From JBDNJM01 sp041687755 (GTDB taxonomy: Bacteria; Planctomycetota; UBA1135; GCA-002686595), in the NCBI GenBank assembly GCA_041687755.1, contig JBDNJM010000086.1, positions 1 through 29,595 of the forward strand: 29,595 bases of DNA, read 5' to 3'. This document shows positions 8,324-18,013 of this stretch, piece after piece; position 1 is the stretch's first letter; the number at the start of each line of letters is the position of its first letter. The notes under the pieces were generated by a model. The model worked only from the letters and a program-made list of their open reading frames with translations. It did no database searches and was not told where the DNA came from. The position numbers and the translations under genes are program-made.

Positions 8324-10651
8324 TCAGACGCGCAGTTCGGCCAGTCGCGCGTCGCGGTCGTTCGCGAAGCGCACGATGCCCTCCCACAGGCTCTCGGGGT
8401 CGATCTTGGCCTCGATCTTGAGCTCGGCAACGTTGCCGCCGGTGCGCCAACGGTTGTCGTGGTCGCTGGTCATGGCGTAGCGCTCGGCCGTCTTGTGCGG
8501 CAGCCAATCGTGCATCGTGCGGCGGGCGCCGTTGGAGATGACGGTGGAGTCGAGCCAGTCCTCGCGCGGGAGGATCGAGTCGCGGTAGGACTCGTCCTGA
8601 CGCATGAACAGCTCGTAGGACAGGGCCTGGACGACCTTGACGTTCGGGGCCGAGCCGTCCGCGAGGCGCGGCAGGATCTGGAACACGCTCTCGGTCGTGC
8701 TGGTGCCCTGGACGATCACCGTGCCGCCCTTCGGGCGCTTCGGGTCGTGGTCGCGCAGGATGACCGCGCCGCGCGCGGCCTCCATGTGGCTCGGCAGGCC
8801 GAGGGCCGGACGATCGGGCACGGCGATGTTCGGGCGCGTCAGGTGCAGCGCGATGATCGGCACGTCCGTGGAAAGCGCCGCGGCGAGCAGTGGCGCCACC
8901 TCATTGTGCTCGTAGGGGTGCAGGTTGATCACGTGGCCGTCGGGGAACAGCTGGGTCACGCCGGGGCTGAAGATGCCGAAGTGCGTGCGGCTGTCTTCGG
9001 CCGTCTCGGGGCCGGAGTGCCCCACGACCCAGATGACCCTGCCGACCTTGAGCGGGCAGTCTTGGGCCAGCTGGCTGAACAGCCGCATGAGGCCGTACTT
9101 CAGGTAACTGAACGAGCCGTAGGTGCTGCAGGCGCCCCAGTAGCCCTCGAACTCCTCGGTCGGCTTCTTCGACATGTTCACGGTGGCCAGGCCGACCGCG
9201 ACGCCCGAGTTTGTGAACTCGGTGATCTGTTGGGGCAGCAGCGCGCCCTCGAGGTTCGAGTTGCGCTCGTACCAGCCGAAGCCGGGCTCGTCGCCAAAAG
9301 CCTTGGCAAAGCCCGAGATCGAGGTCGAGTCGGCGAGGTCGGCCGAGCAGGCCAGCACCAGCGGGCGGCCCATGACCTTGCGCGCGACGGCGTTGGTGTA
9401 GGCGCCGAACTTGGCGAAGCCTTCCTTGTTGGCGATCTTCGTTCCCGGCTCGACGAACAGCTCGGCCGGCAGGGCGGCAGGCTTCAGCCAGTCGCGGTTC
9501 TCGTGGGTGTTGCCGCCCTTGAAGCGGAAGCCCGGGGCGGGCTCCGGTACGGATTCGCCGTTCTCGACCAGGCGCCCGGCGAGGTAGTCGAGCAGCTCGG
9601 GGTCTGCGTCGAACATGTTCATGACCGTCTCGAACCAGGCCTTGCTCTGCTCGCGCACGCCGTCCTCGCCCGAGTCGGTCGTGTCGCCGTGGCCTTCGAA
9701 CTCGACGCCGTACTTTTTGGTGAAGTCCTCGCGGCACTGCCAGAACTCTGCTGAGTTGCGGCCGTGGGCCTTGCCGTGGCTCGCGGCGTCGAACTTGTGG
9801 TATCCGCGACCCTTGCGGGTCTTGAACCAAACGCAGCCGGGGCGGCCGCCTGTGTCTTTGGCGTGCACGATCTCGATGAGCGCGCTGGTCAGCTGCTCGA
9901 AGTCCTCACCTTCCTCGGCGCCAGCGACGCGCCAGCCGTGCGGCTCGAACCAGTCCTTGGGGCCGCCGTGCATGACTTCGGAGTTTGCGAAGCTGTCGAT
10001 GCCGTGGTCGTTCCAGTCGAGCAGGTAGACGAGGTTGTCCGCGCCCAGTCCGTAGGCGGAGTTGAGCACCTCGTGGTGCGCGCCCGCGCTGAAGCCGCCC
10101 TCGCCCTCTACGGCGAAGACCTTCACGTCGCCCGCGCCGGCGTGCTTGAGCGCGACGGCCTGCCCAAGCGCCGCGGGCGCACCGTGGCCCGAGGGCCCGG
10201 TGTTGAACTTGAAGAAGAGCGTGTTGCCCTCCATCTCGGCGTGTCCGGGCAGCCCCTTGTTGTGGCGCAGGTACAGCAGGTGCTCCCAGAACAGGCCGCG
10301 CTCCTCTTCCTGCGGTATCGCGTAGCGCTGGTCGCCGGTGGCCTTGAGCTTTCGGCGCAGGGCCTCGTTGTAGACCGCCAGCATTGCGTACACGGCCGGG
10401 TTGCAGTGACCCGCGACGAGCACGAAGCGATCGCCGAAGCGCTTGTCCGGGTTGCGCACGTCGAAGCGCATGCCCGCCCCGAGGGTGCTCGCCACGAGCA
10501 TCGGGACCTTCGAGCGCGAGCCGCCGGGATGCCCCGACTGGCGCATGTTGAGCATCAGGTCGATGCACTGGTCGATCATGTCCGAGAGCTTCTGCCAGTG
10601 GCCGAAGTGCGGACGGAGGGACTCGAGGGTGGGCTGGGACAGGGTCTTCAT
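8324..10651 (-). CDS. Transketolase-like thiamine-diphosphate enzyme, long variant
   Basis: This 775-residue protein is longer than standard transketolase (about 650-700). Transketolase moves two-carbon ketol units between sugar phosphates in the pentose phosphate pathway or Calvin cycle. The N-terminal domain shows SGHPGGSRSKVP, DRFVLVAGH (81 is the start of GH) and NTGPSGHGAPAALGQA. The thiamine-diphosphate/Mg motif reads GEG (183-185) followed by DWND (212-215), where the family usually has GDG and N. The C-terminal part has ELFMRQDESYRDSILP, close to the transketolase C-terminal domain. The ATG at 10651 begins MKTLSQPTLESL; the open frame continues upstream, but that stretch looks non-coding. 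A dedicated two-carbon or three-carbon transferase, or a transketolase-like dehydrogenase E1, remains possible. It stands alone, not in an obvious operon. Confidence 0.85.
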   Translation of the reverse strand: MKTLSQPTLESLRPHFGHWQKLSDMIDQCIDLMLNMRQSGHPGGSRSKVPMLVASTLGAGMRFDVRNPDKRFGDRFVLVAGHCNPAVYAMLAVYNEALRRKLKATGDQRYAIPQEEERGLFWEHLLYLRHNKGLPGHAEMEGNTLFFKFNTGPSGHGAPAALGQAVALKHAGAGDVKVFAVEGEGGFSAGAHHEVLNSAYGLGADNLVYLLDWNDHGIDSFANSEVMHGGPKDWFEPHGWRVAGAEEGEDFEQLTSALIEIVHAKDTGGRPGCVWFKTRKGRGYHKFDAASHGKAHGRNSAEFWQCREDFTKKYGVEFEGHGDTTDSGEDGVREQSKAWFETVMNMFDADPELLDYLAGRLVENGESVPEPAPGFRFKGGNTHENRDWLKPAALPAELFVEPGTKIANKEGFAKFGAYTNAVARKVMGRPLVLACSADLADSTSISGFAKAFGDEPGFGWYERNSNLEGALLPQQITEFTNSGVAVGLATVNMSKKPTEEFEGYWGACSTYGSFSYLKYGLMRLFSQLAQDCPLKVGRVIWVVGHSGPETAEDSRTHFGIFSPGVTQLFPDGHVINLHPYEHNEVAPLLAAALSTDVPIIALHLTRPNIAVPDRPALGLPSHMEAARGAVILRDHDPKRPKGGTVIVQGTSTTESVFQILPRLADGSAPNVKVVQALSYELFMRQDESYRDSILPREDWLDSTVISNGARRTMHDWLPHKTAERYAMTSDHDNRWRTGGNVAELKIEAKIDPESLWEGIVRFANDRDARLAELRV

Positions 10652-10966
10652 GGGAGCGGCTGTGCGGGTCGGATTTGGCGCAGCATAGTAGCGGCTTCGG
10701 GGTGGCTGCGATGCGCCCGGAGGCCTGAGGCGCGACGGGGCGCGGGTTCTCGGGCGCGGCACCTGGATTCGGGCGGCCACGCAGTCTTAAGTGATTTCCG
10801 AGAAGTACTTTAGGGTGGAGGCGTGCTGCCGAGACGCCCAGCGGTCGGCGCCCGGCTTGCCAGGCCCTGGCCGGCAGCTTGGGCCGGAGGCGTTTGCGCT
10901 GCGCCCCGGCGCGTGCCGTGAGACGGCTGGGCGCCCGTCCTAGGATGAGCCGGACGAGGTCCGACC
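10652..10966. other. Intergenic region between divergent genes, no gene seen
   Basis: These 315 bases separate the divergently oriented transketolase-like gene and the DUF1905 gene. They must contain both promoters. A short AT-richer stretch around 10786-10815 stands out from the GC-rich surroundings and contains the palindrome AAGTACTT, but I cannot assign a promoter or operator with confidence. No RNA gene or credible small ORF is visible. Confidence 0.5.
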
Positions 10967-11434
10967 ATGCACCGCTTCGAAGCCGAGATCCGCGAGCGCT
11001 TCCGGGGGCGCTCTCGCTACTCGGTCGTGTTCCTCGACCCGAACCTGCACGAGCTGCTGCCGCTCGAGCGGCATCCGCGCCTGCGCTTCGAGGGGTCCGT
11101 CGAAGGACTCCCGATCACGGCCGCCTGGCAGCCGTCGCGGGGGCGCTGGTACGCGCTGTTGTCCAAGCGCTTCCTGCGCGAGGCGGAACTCGAGGTCGGC
11201 GATATCGTGGGCGTCGAGTTTCGCGTGGTGCCGCAGGACCAGGTCGACGTGCCGCAGGAGCTGGGGTTCGCCTTGGGCCTCAACCGGCGGGCGCGCGCGG
11301 CCTGGGATGCGCTCACGCCCGGCAAGCGCCGGGGGTTCGCGCATCGGGTCGCCTCGGCCAAGCGCGAGGAGACCCGCGAGCGACGCGTTGAGGAAGTGCT
11401 CGACGCGCTAGTGGAGCTGCGCTCGGGCGAGTAG
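10967..11434 (+). CDS. DUF1905 / YdeI-OmpD-associated family protein
   Basis: This 155-residue protein has two modules. Residues 3-90 match the DUF1905 pattern: a short beta-barrel opening HRFEAEI, G-x-PITAAWQPSRGRWYALLSKRFL, then VGDIVGVEFRV. After the DVPQEL linker, residues 97-150 match the YdeI/OmpD-associated domain: GFALGLNRRARAAWDALTPGKRRGFAHRVASAKREETRERRVEEVLDAL. Proteins of this composition are widespread and poorly characterised. One member was linked to bacteriocin protection, so the function is unresolved. The ATG at 10967 starts directly at the domain. It converges with the universal stress protein gene, with 29 bp between the stops. Confidence 0.88.
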   Translation: MHRFEAEIRERFRGRSRYSVVFLDPNLHELLPLERHPRLRFEGSVEGLPITAAWQPSRGRWYALLSKRFLREAELEVGDIVGVEFRVVPQDQVDVPQELGFALGLNRRARAAWDALTPGKRRGFAHRVASAKREETRERRVEEVLDALVELRSGE

Positions 11435-11463
11435 CGCGGGAGACGCTGAGAGCTCCGCTACGC

Positions 11464-11910
11464 TCAGCCCTTCTTGGGCAGCGGGAACGCGATGACCGGC
11501 ACCGGGCTGCGGCGCAGGATGTCGGCCGCGACGCTGCCGAGGATCAGATGGCGCCAGCCGGTGCGCCCGTGGGTCGCGACGGCCAACAGGTCCGCGCCGA
11601 CTTCGGTCACGTACTTGGAGACTCCCTCGGCGACGTTGTCGTCGGCGATCACGTGAACGGAGGCCTCCGCGTCATGGACCTTGGCCCAGTCCGCGAGTTC
11701 CTTCTTGGCGGCAATCACTCGCTCGTGCGTGTCGAAGGCCTCGATGTTGGGGGCCATCGGTGCGCCGTGGGGAAGGGCGTCGAACGCCTCGCACACGTGC
11801 AGCAGCGTGACCTTGGCTTCGGAGTCGTGCGCGAGCTGGATCGCCGGCTCAAGGGCCATCAGGGAGGCGGGCGAGAGGTCGGTCGAGATGACGACGTGCT
11901 TGAATTTCAT
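11464..11910 (-). CDS. Universal stress protein, UspA family
   Basis: This 148-residue protein has the single-domain UspA fold. It opens with KFKHVVISTDLSPASLMAL, where the aspartate contacts the nucleotide in ATP-binding members. It ends with the ATP-binding signature G-x2-G-x9-G-S: HGRTGWRHLILGSVA followed by RRSPVPVIAFP. Such proteins bind ATP and help survival under stress, usually as dimers in the cytoplasm. The ATG at 11910 fits the domain start; the frame extends upstream, but that part is unrelated to the family. Target and regulation cannot be read from the sequence. Confidence 0.93.
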   Translation of the reverse strand: MKFKHVVISTDLSPASLMALEPAIQLAHDSEAKVTLLHVCEAFDALPHGAPMAPNIEAFDTHERVIAAKKELADWAKVHDAEASVHVIADDNVAEGVSKYVTEVGADLLAVATHGRTGWRHLILGSVAADILRRSPVPVIAFPLPKKG

Positions 11911-11971
11911 GTGCTTTAGTGTGCGTTGGGGATCACGCTGAATTCTACTCAATCGCCCCTTTCGCGGTCCT

Positions 11972-12880
11972 TCAGACGGGGCGAACCGGCAGCGGTTTAA
12001 AGCCCCGAAGCTCCAGCCGACGGCAGAATCGCTCGGTCCTGCGGGCGTGTGCGCTGAACACCCAACGCTCGGGGGCCGGCAGATCTTCGGGCGCATCCTG
12101 CGCTTTCGCGAGGAGCCCGCGCACGCGGCCGACGCGCGAACTCAGCAGGCGTGCCAGCGCCGGGGTCGTTCGAACTTCCTTTTGGAGCAGGTCGGAGGCG
12201 TTCAGCCCGGACGGCCCGAGCTCTTCGAGCGAGAGCCGCAGACGACCCAGAGCGGCCTCGCGCAAGACCTGATCGGCCCAGCGGGTGAGCTGGCGAGCGG
12301 TGTCGAGGGCGTCGGCGCGGGCGAGCACGCGGGGGCCGTCTTCGCTCGCGGAGCGGGCGAACGCCGCACACGGGCGTCCGCTGAGGTCCAGGGCGCGGCG
12401 CTCGGGTTCCGCGGCGGAGGCGGCGATGGCGAGGGTGGACTCCTCGCGGGCGGCGGCGAGGGCCTGGCCAAGGTCCGCGGGCGCGAAGCCGCGGGGGCCG
12501 AGGGCTGCGCGCAGGTCGAGCTCGAGGAGGCTGGGCGCGGCGGCGCTCCGAGTCCCTCCTTCGTGGGTCGCGCGGGCGGCTGCGACGAGCCCCTCGAGCC
12601 CGCGCAGCTCCTCCTCGCGGCGTTCGCTCACCCGCAGGCCGGCGACCGCATCGAGCAGCACCAGCAGCAAGTGTCCGCCGCGCAGCCTGAGCCGAGCCTT
12701 GCGCCGCTCCCAGCCGGCGGTGCCGGGCAGCGCGCCCAGGTCGCGCGCGGCCCACGCGCCGAAGTCGAGGCGCAGGTCGGTATCCCAGCGCCGGCGGCCT
12801 CCGTCCGACGCGGCCAGCAGCTCTCCGCGGAGCGCGCGTTGGACGCGCTCGAGTCGCTCGATGGCTGGGGTTGCTCTCAC
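11972..12880 (-). CDS. Hypothetical protein, Leu/Ala/Arg-rich
   Basis: This 302-residue protein has no family I recognise. It is predicted mostly helical, with many Leu, Ala, Arg and Glu residues. There is no signal peptide and no clear membrane segment. The codons show the strong G/C preference at third positions seen in neighbouring genes, which favours this strand over the long overlapping plus-strand frame. The start is a GTG at 12880; no ribosome-binding site is evident. It ends 61 bp upstream of the universal stress protein gene start on the same strand, so the two could be cotranscribed. A near-constant W-x-A-R-DLG-x-LPGTAGW segment near residues 43-57 may be a useful search seed. Confidence 0.65.
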   Translation of the reverse strand: MRATPAIERLERVQRALRGELLAASDGGRRRWDTDLRLDFGAWAARDLGALPGTAGWERRKARLRLRGGHLLLVLLDAVAGLRVSERREEELRGLEGLVAAARATHEGGTRSAAAPSLLELDLRAALGPRGFAPADLGQALAAAREESTLAIAASAAEPERRALDLSGRPCAAFARSASEDGPRVLARADALDTARQLTRWADQVLREAALGRLRLSLEELGPSGLNASDLLQKEVRTTPALARLLSSRVGRVRGLLAKAQDAPEDLPAPERWVFSAHARRTERFCRRLELRGFKPLPVRPV

Positions 12881-13059
12881 GGCCAGAGCCTACCTGACCG
12901 GGCGCGTGCGGACCTTTGCCCGGACCCGGCCACCAAGCAGCCCCTCACGGGATGGGCTGACTGCGCACAGCTATTCTCCGGGCGGGCGACCGCACCACGG
13001 TGCGGCGGCGGGATCCTCGGAGGCGGCGCGCGCTGACGCGTCACGACGACTCCCTACCA

Positions 13060-14004
13060 ATGGTCCAAGACATGCAGAACTCGATCTGTCTCTTCGGCCC
13101 CAGCCTCGTCCTCGCGTCCCTCGCGGTGCCGGCTCGCCCCCAATCCGTGAACCTCGACGCCCCCGCGTTCGCGAACCATGCCACGACGGTGTTGTTCGGC
13201 GAGGCGAACCTCGACGGGCTGGCGCTGCCGCCGGAGCGACGCGCCGTGCGTCCCATCAGCGCGCCCTTAACTACCGCGAAGACAGCTTCATCGTCTCCGA
13301 CGTGCGAACCTGATTCGCCTACCACTCGTTCCCAAGCACGATCGCGCTGGCGGGCGGCAGCGCCCGGGTCTACGCGGTCCAGGTGCGCGCGGCCCGGACG
13401 GATCGCGTGCAGCTTGTCGCCTACAGGGACGGCTTCACGGAGCTCGACACGGGCCTGATCGACGACTCGGGCTGAAACGATCTGGCGGCGGGCATCAAGT
13501 GGAACTTCCTCCAGGGCTGGGAGCAGGACCTGCACGCCTCGGTCGGCGCCGGCTACGAGCTTGGCCTCGGCGGGGACGAGGTGCTCCAGGACGACGACGA
13601 GCTGCGCTTTTGGGCCTCGGTGGACAAGGGCCTCGAGCGGCTGCACCTGGGCGGCACGCTGAACCTGATGGTCCCGACGGGCTCGGATCACCAGCCTCGG
13701 CGACGCCGATCGAGTGAGCTGGCACCTGCGTGGGGACTACTACTCGAACGAGATCTTCAGCCCGGTCGTCGAGGTCAACGGCTACCACGTCCTGGACGAG
13801 GGCGACAACGCGCCGCTGCCCTTCTCGGGCGTCGAGGTCCTCAGCCGGGGCGGCGGCAGCAGCGAGGGGGTCGTCACGGCGGCCGTCGGTGGCGAAGCCC
13901 GGCTCGGTTCGGTCGGCCTCCGGGCGGCTTACGAGAGCCCCCTGACGGACAACGAGGACCCGTTCGGCTGGCGGCTCACGTTCTCCGCGGTCTGGGGTTT
14001 CTAG
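13060..14004 (+). pseudogene. Broken gene for an exported, outer-membrane-type protein
   Basis: The remains of one gene can be followed through two frames. It starts at the ATG at 13060 with a signal-peptide-like leader (SLVLASLAVPARPQS) and runs to about 13260 (RPISAPL). It continues in the second frame with NYREDSFIVSDVRT, reads through TGA at 13311-13313 and TGA at 13473-13475 (DDSG-stop-NDLAAGIKWNF), then shifts back near 13680. It ends with SWHLRGDYYSNEIFSPVVEVNGYH and the closing LTFSAVWGF. The terminal aromatic and alternating hydrophobic strands suggest an outer-membrane beta-barrel. Two frameshifts plus two stops argue for decay rather than a single sequencing error. Both stops are TGA at positions where Trp would fit. 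Function of the intact ancestor is unknown. Confidence 0.82.
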
Positions 14005-14290
14005 AGCCCGGGGCTCCCGAAGGGCCCTCGCCACGCTTCCCGGGGCCAGGGTCCTAGGCCAGGGCCTCGGGGAGCGGCGGATGCCAACGGGGGTGAGGGC
14101 CGACGGGGCCGGCGCCGAGCCCGCTGGAGGGGCCCGCCCGGCCGGGCGAGGGGCGTGCCCGGCGGGGCCGGGGGCGGGCCTGGAAAGGCGGAGACGGGAC
14201 AAGGGGGGTGCTGGGGGTGGGGGGCTTGCGCTAACTTCTCAGGCCGTCTCCCGTACTTCCCTCCCTCGACCTCCTGCTCCGCACCGTCCC

Positions 14291-14530
14291 GTGGCTGAAT
14301 TTCGACTCGAACTCGACGCACCCAACAACATTGTCCTCGTCATGGTGGTGGAGGACGACGGCTCTGAGCACGACTACCAGTTCGACTTCGACCCGCACTC
14401 GGGTCGCTGGGAGTTCAGCGAGCGCGATCTGCTCGAGCGCGACTTCGGCGAGGAGTGGACGGAGGAGATGGAAGAACAGGTCGAGGCCATGATCAAGAAG
14501 GCCCTGGAATCCGACGACGAAGAAGAATGA
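14291..14530 (+). CDS. Small acidic protein, paralogue of the protein at 73-315
   Basis: This 79-residue protein starts at a GTG (14291); the open frame extends upstream, but that sequence looks non-coding. It shares an acidic DDG turn, DPHSGRWEF, LERDFGEEW and the helix EEQVEAMIKKAL with the 80-residue protein at 73-315. It ends in an acidic tail (ESDDEEE). There is no signal peptide. Its stop overlaps the start of the cytochrome c'-like gene in an ATGA junction, so the two are translationally coupled. Function unknown. The 286 bases upstream are very GC-rich and hold no gene I can support. Confidence 0.82.
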   Translation: MAEFRLELDAPNNIVLVMVVEDDGSEHDYQFDFDPHSGRWEFSERDLLERDFGEEWTEEMEEQVEAMIKKALESDDEEE

Positions 14531-14946
14531 AGCATGCGCTCCCCATCGCTCTTGCAGGCCTGTTGGCCGCCGGCTGCTCCGAGGCCAGCGGGAACGCGCT
14601 CGAGGTCAGAGACCTCTCGATGTTGGAGCTGATGGTGCGCATGAACGCCGTGCATCTGGGCATGGAGCCCTACCTGCGCAGCGTCGATCATCTTGAGGAT
14701 TTGGCCGGCGCCGCGGACGGCGTGGCGGCGATCGCCGGGGATTCGCTGATGCTTGAGTGGCCGAAGGCCTCAGACTTTGGGCGCGATCCCGAACCCTGGA
14801 ACCGCTTTCGCGGGGACCTGGAGCGAGCCGCCGGTGAAGCGGCCGCTGCGGCGCGCTCAGGCGACCTGAACGGTCTGCACGCTGCTTACACGGTGATGGA
14901 CGCGACCTGCATCGGCTGCCACAAGCGCTACCAGCCGACGTATTAG
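14527..14946 (+). CDS. Cytochrome c'-like lipoprotein with C-terminal heme-binding CxxCH
   Basis: This 139-residue protein has a lipoprotein signal peptide ending in LLAAGC (C17 lipidated). The rest is helical, and the only heme c attachment motif, CIGCH at 128-132, sits in the last helix and is followed by KRYQP. A four-helix bundle with a C-terminal CxxCHKxY is the pattern of cytochromes c'. It should therefore be an extracytoplasmic, membrane-anchored monoheme protein, perhaps binding NO or CO or passing electrons. The sequence does not show a partner. It overlaps the preceding small gene by 4 bp and is 27 bp upstream of deoB, so these may share a transcript. Confidence 0.85.
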   Translation: MKHALPIALAGLLAAGCSEASGNALEVRDLSMLELMVRMNAVHLGMEPYLRSVDHLEDLAGAADGVAAIAGDSLMLEWPKASDFGRDPEPWNRFRGDLERAAGEAAAAARSGDLNGLHAAYTVMDATCIGCHKRYQPTY

Positions 14947-14973
14947 CCCCGGATCGGGCCTATACTGGCCCAG

Positions 14974-16148
<1,175 letters not shown>

Positions 16149-16152
<4 letters not shown>

Positions 16153-17471
16153 GCGAGACCTTCGACCCGCGCGAGGTGATCGTCGCCAAGCGCGACGGCG
16201 GCCGCCTGTCCGCAGCGCAGATCGAGTGCTTTCTGGGCGCCTACGCGAAGGGCGAGCTGCCGGACTACCAGGCGGCTGCGCTGCTGGCGTGCGTGTTTCT
16301 GCGGGGGCTCGACGAGGGCGAGTTGATCGCGTGGACGCGGGCGATGCTCGACTCTGGCGATCGCCTCGACATCGAGGGGCTGGACCGGCCGCGGGTGGAC
16401 AAGCACTCGACCGGCGGGGTGGGCGACAAGGCCTCGATCCCGCTGGCGCCCGCGCTCGCGGCGGCGGGCCTGGCGGTGCCGATGATCTCCGGGCGCGGGC
16501 TGGGGCACACCGGCGGCACGCTGGACAAGCTGGAGGCGATCCCCGGGCTGCGCACCGAACTCGATGTCGCGGCTATAGCGAAGCAGGTGCGCGAGGAGGG
16601 TTTCTGCTTCGCCGCCCAGACCCCGCGGCTCGTGCCGGCGGACAAGCGGCTCTACGCGCTGCGCGACGCAACCGGGCTGGTCGAGTCGATCCCGCTCATC
16701 GCGAGCTCGATCGTCTCGAAGAAGCTCGCGGAGAACCTCGACGCGCTGGTGCTGGACGTCAAGTTCGGCAGCGGTTCGTTCCTCGCCGAGCTGGAGCAGG
16801 GCGCGGAGCTCGCGCGCAAGATGGTCGGGCTGGCGGAGCCGTTCGGAGTGCGCTGCTGCGCCGTTCAGAGCTACATGGGCCGGCCCCTGGGCCGCGCAGT
16901 CGGGCACAGCCTGGAGATTGCGGAGTCGCTCAGCTGCCTCCAGGGCAGCGGGCCGCCGGACCTGCGCGAGCTGGTCCTGCGCCTGGGCGCCGAGCTGTTG
17001 GTCCTGGTCGGTCGAGCGACGGACGTGGGCGCTGGAGCGCGCATCATCGCGGGCCACCTCGACGACGGGAGCGCGCTCGAGGCCTTCCGCCGCGGCGCCG
17101 CGGCGCAGGGCGGTGACCCCGCGGCGCTCGACGGAACGGCCGGCCTGCCCGCCGCCCCCGACGTCCTCGTGGTCGAAGCCGAGGGCTCCGGGTTTCTGGC
17201 CTTCGGCAACCTGCGCGACGTCGGCCGCGCAGCGGCGCAGCTCGGCGGCGGCCGCCTGGCGCTGGGCGACACGATCGATCCGGCGGTCGGCCTCGTCTTT
17301 CTGGTCGAGGAGGGCGCCGCGGTCGATCTCGGCCAGCCGCTCGTCGAATTGCACCACCGGGGGGGCTATGGGCTCGATGCCGCCCGGGCCACCCTGGGGC
17401 GCGCGCTGCAGGTCTCCGCAACGGCTCCGGAGGTCCCTGACCTGATCGCAGGTAGCATCACCTGCACCTGA
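16149..17471 (+). CDS. deoA: Thymidine / pyrimidine-nucleoside phosphorylase
   Basis: This 440-residue enzyme splits pyrimidine nucleosides with phosphate into base and (deoxy)ribose-1-phosphate. It shows the phosphate-binding loop KHSTGGVGDKASIPLAP and the family signature SGRGLGHTGGTLDKLEAIPG. Further downstream are VESIPLIASSIVSKKLAENLDALVLDVKFGSG and the C-terminal alpha/beta part. The length matches DeoA and Pdp. The sequence alone does not firmly separate thymidine-specific DeoA from broader Pdp, so the symbol is tentative. The start is TTG at 16149 in a TTGA overlap with deoB; no other start in frame fits the family N-terminus (EVIVAKRDGGRLS) as well. Confidence 0.94.
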
Positions 17472-17530
17472 GCCCACCCGCGGCCCCTCCCCCAGATTCA
17501 CGCCTGCGCCTCGGTGCGCCCTTACCCCCC

Positions 17531-17908
17531 ATGGCCAAGAACGTTCTCGGCACCGAACTCCAATCCTGCTCGACCTCCCCCATGACCGGTTTCTACCGGG
17601 ATGGCTGCTGCAACACGGGTCCGCAGGACGCGGGCATCCACACCGTTTGCGCGGTGATGACGGTCGATTTCCTGAAGTTCAGCAAGACTCACGGCAACGA
17701 CCTCACCACGCCCATCGTGGAGTTTGAATTTCCTGGGCTTGTTCCGGGAGACCGCTGGTGCCTTTGCGCGCTGCGCTGGAAAGAGGCCTACGAATCGGGC
17801 TGCGCACCCCAGGTCGATCTCGATGCCACGCATGAGAAGACGCTCCAATCGATCGAATTGGAGCACCTGCGGGAGCATGCAGCGGACTCGGCTTCCAGCG
17901 CGGGCTGA
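17531..17908 (+). CDS. DUF2237 family protein
   Basis: This 125-residue protein matches DUF2237 over its whole length. It opens with KNVLGTELQSCSTSPMTGFYRDGCC, continues with HTVCAVMTVDFLKFSKTHGNDL, then FPGLVPGDRWCLCALRWKEAY, and ends with the ATHEKTL helix region. It has several conserved cysteines, including the CC pair near residue 26 and CLC near 77. The biochemical function of the family is unknown. It follows deoA by 59 bp on the same strand and might be read through from it, but the link to nucleoside metabolism is only by position. Confidence 0.9.
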   Translation: MAKNVLGTELQSCSTSPMTGFYRDGCCNTGPQDAGIHTVCAVMTVDFLKFSKTHGNDLTTPIVEFEFPGLVPGDRWCLCALRWKEAYESGCAPQVDLDATHEKTLQSIELEHLREHAADSASSAG

Positions 17909-18013
17909 GAGGCTTTCCGACGCAGGGACGGCTCGGTAGAGCCTCCGGGATGGCGCGCTAGGGTCTAAACTCGATCTTTAACCTGGCGCGCACGCCGCTG
18001 CGAGCTCGACGGC

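Noticed and set aside
12047..13036. A 329-codon plus-strand frame opposite the unknown gene at 11972-12880
   Set aside because: The minus-strand frame has the expected third-position GC preference and a more protein-like composition. The plus frame also runs into the pseudogene leader.
13311..13475. TGA recoded as tryptophan or selenocysteine
   Set aside because: Many genes in this window end in TGA, and the same gene also has two frameshifts, so decay is the simpler explanation.
13041..13691. Minus-strand frame of 216 codons across the pseudogene
   Set aside because: It is open only because the GC-rich opposite strand lacks stops. The plus-strand fragments read as a coherent exported protein.
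17909..18013. Possible tRNA or riboswitch before the sigma factor gene
   Set aside because: No cloverleaf or known riboswitch core could be drawn from the sequence. It is most likely the sigma operon promoter region.
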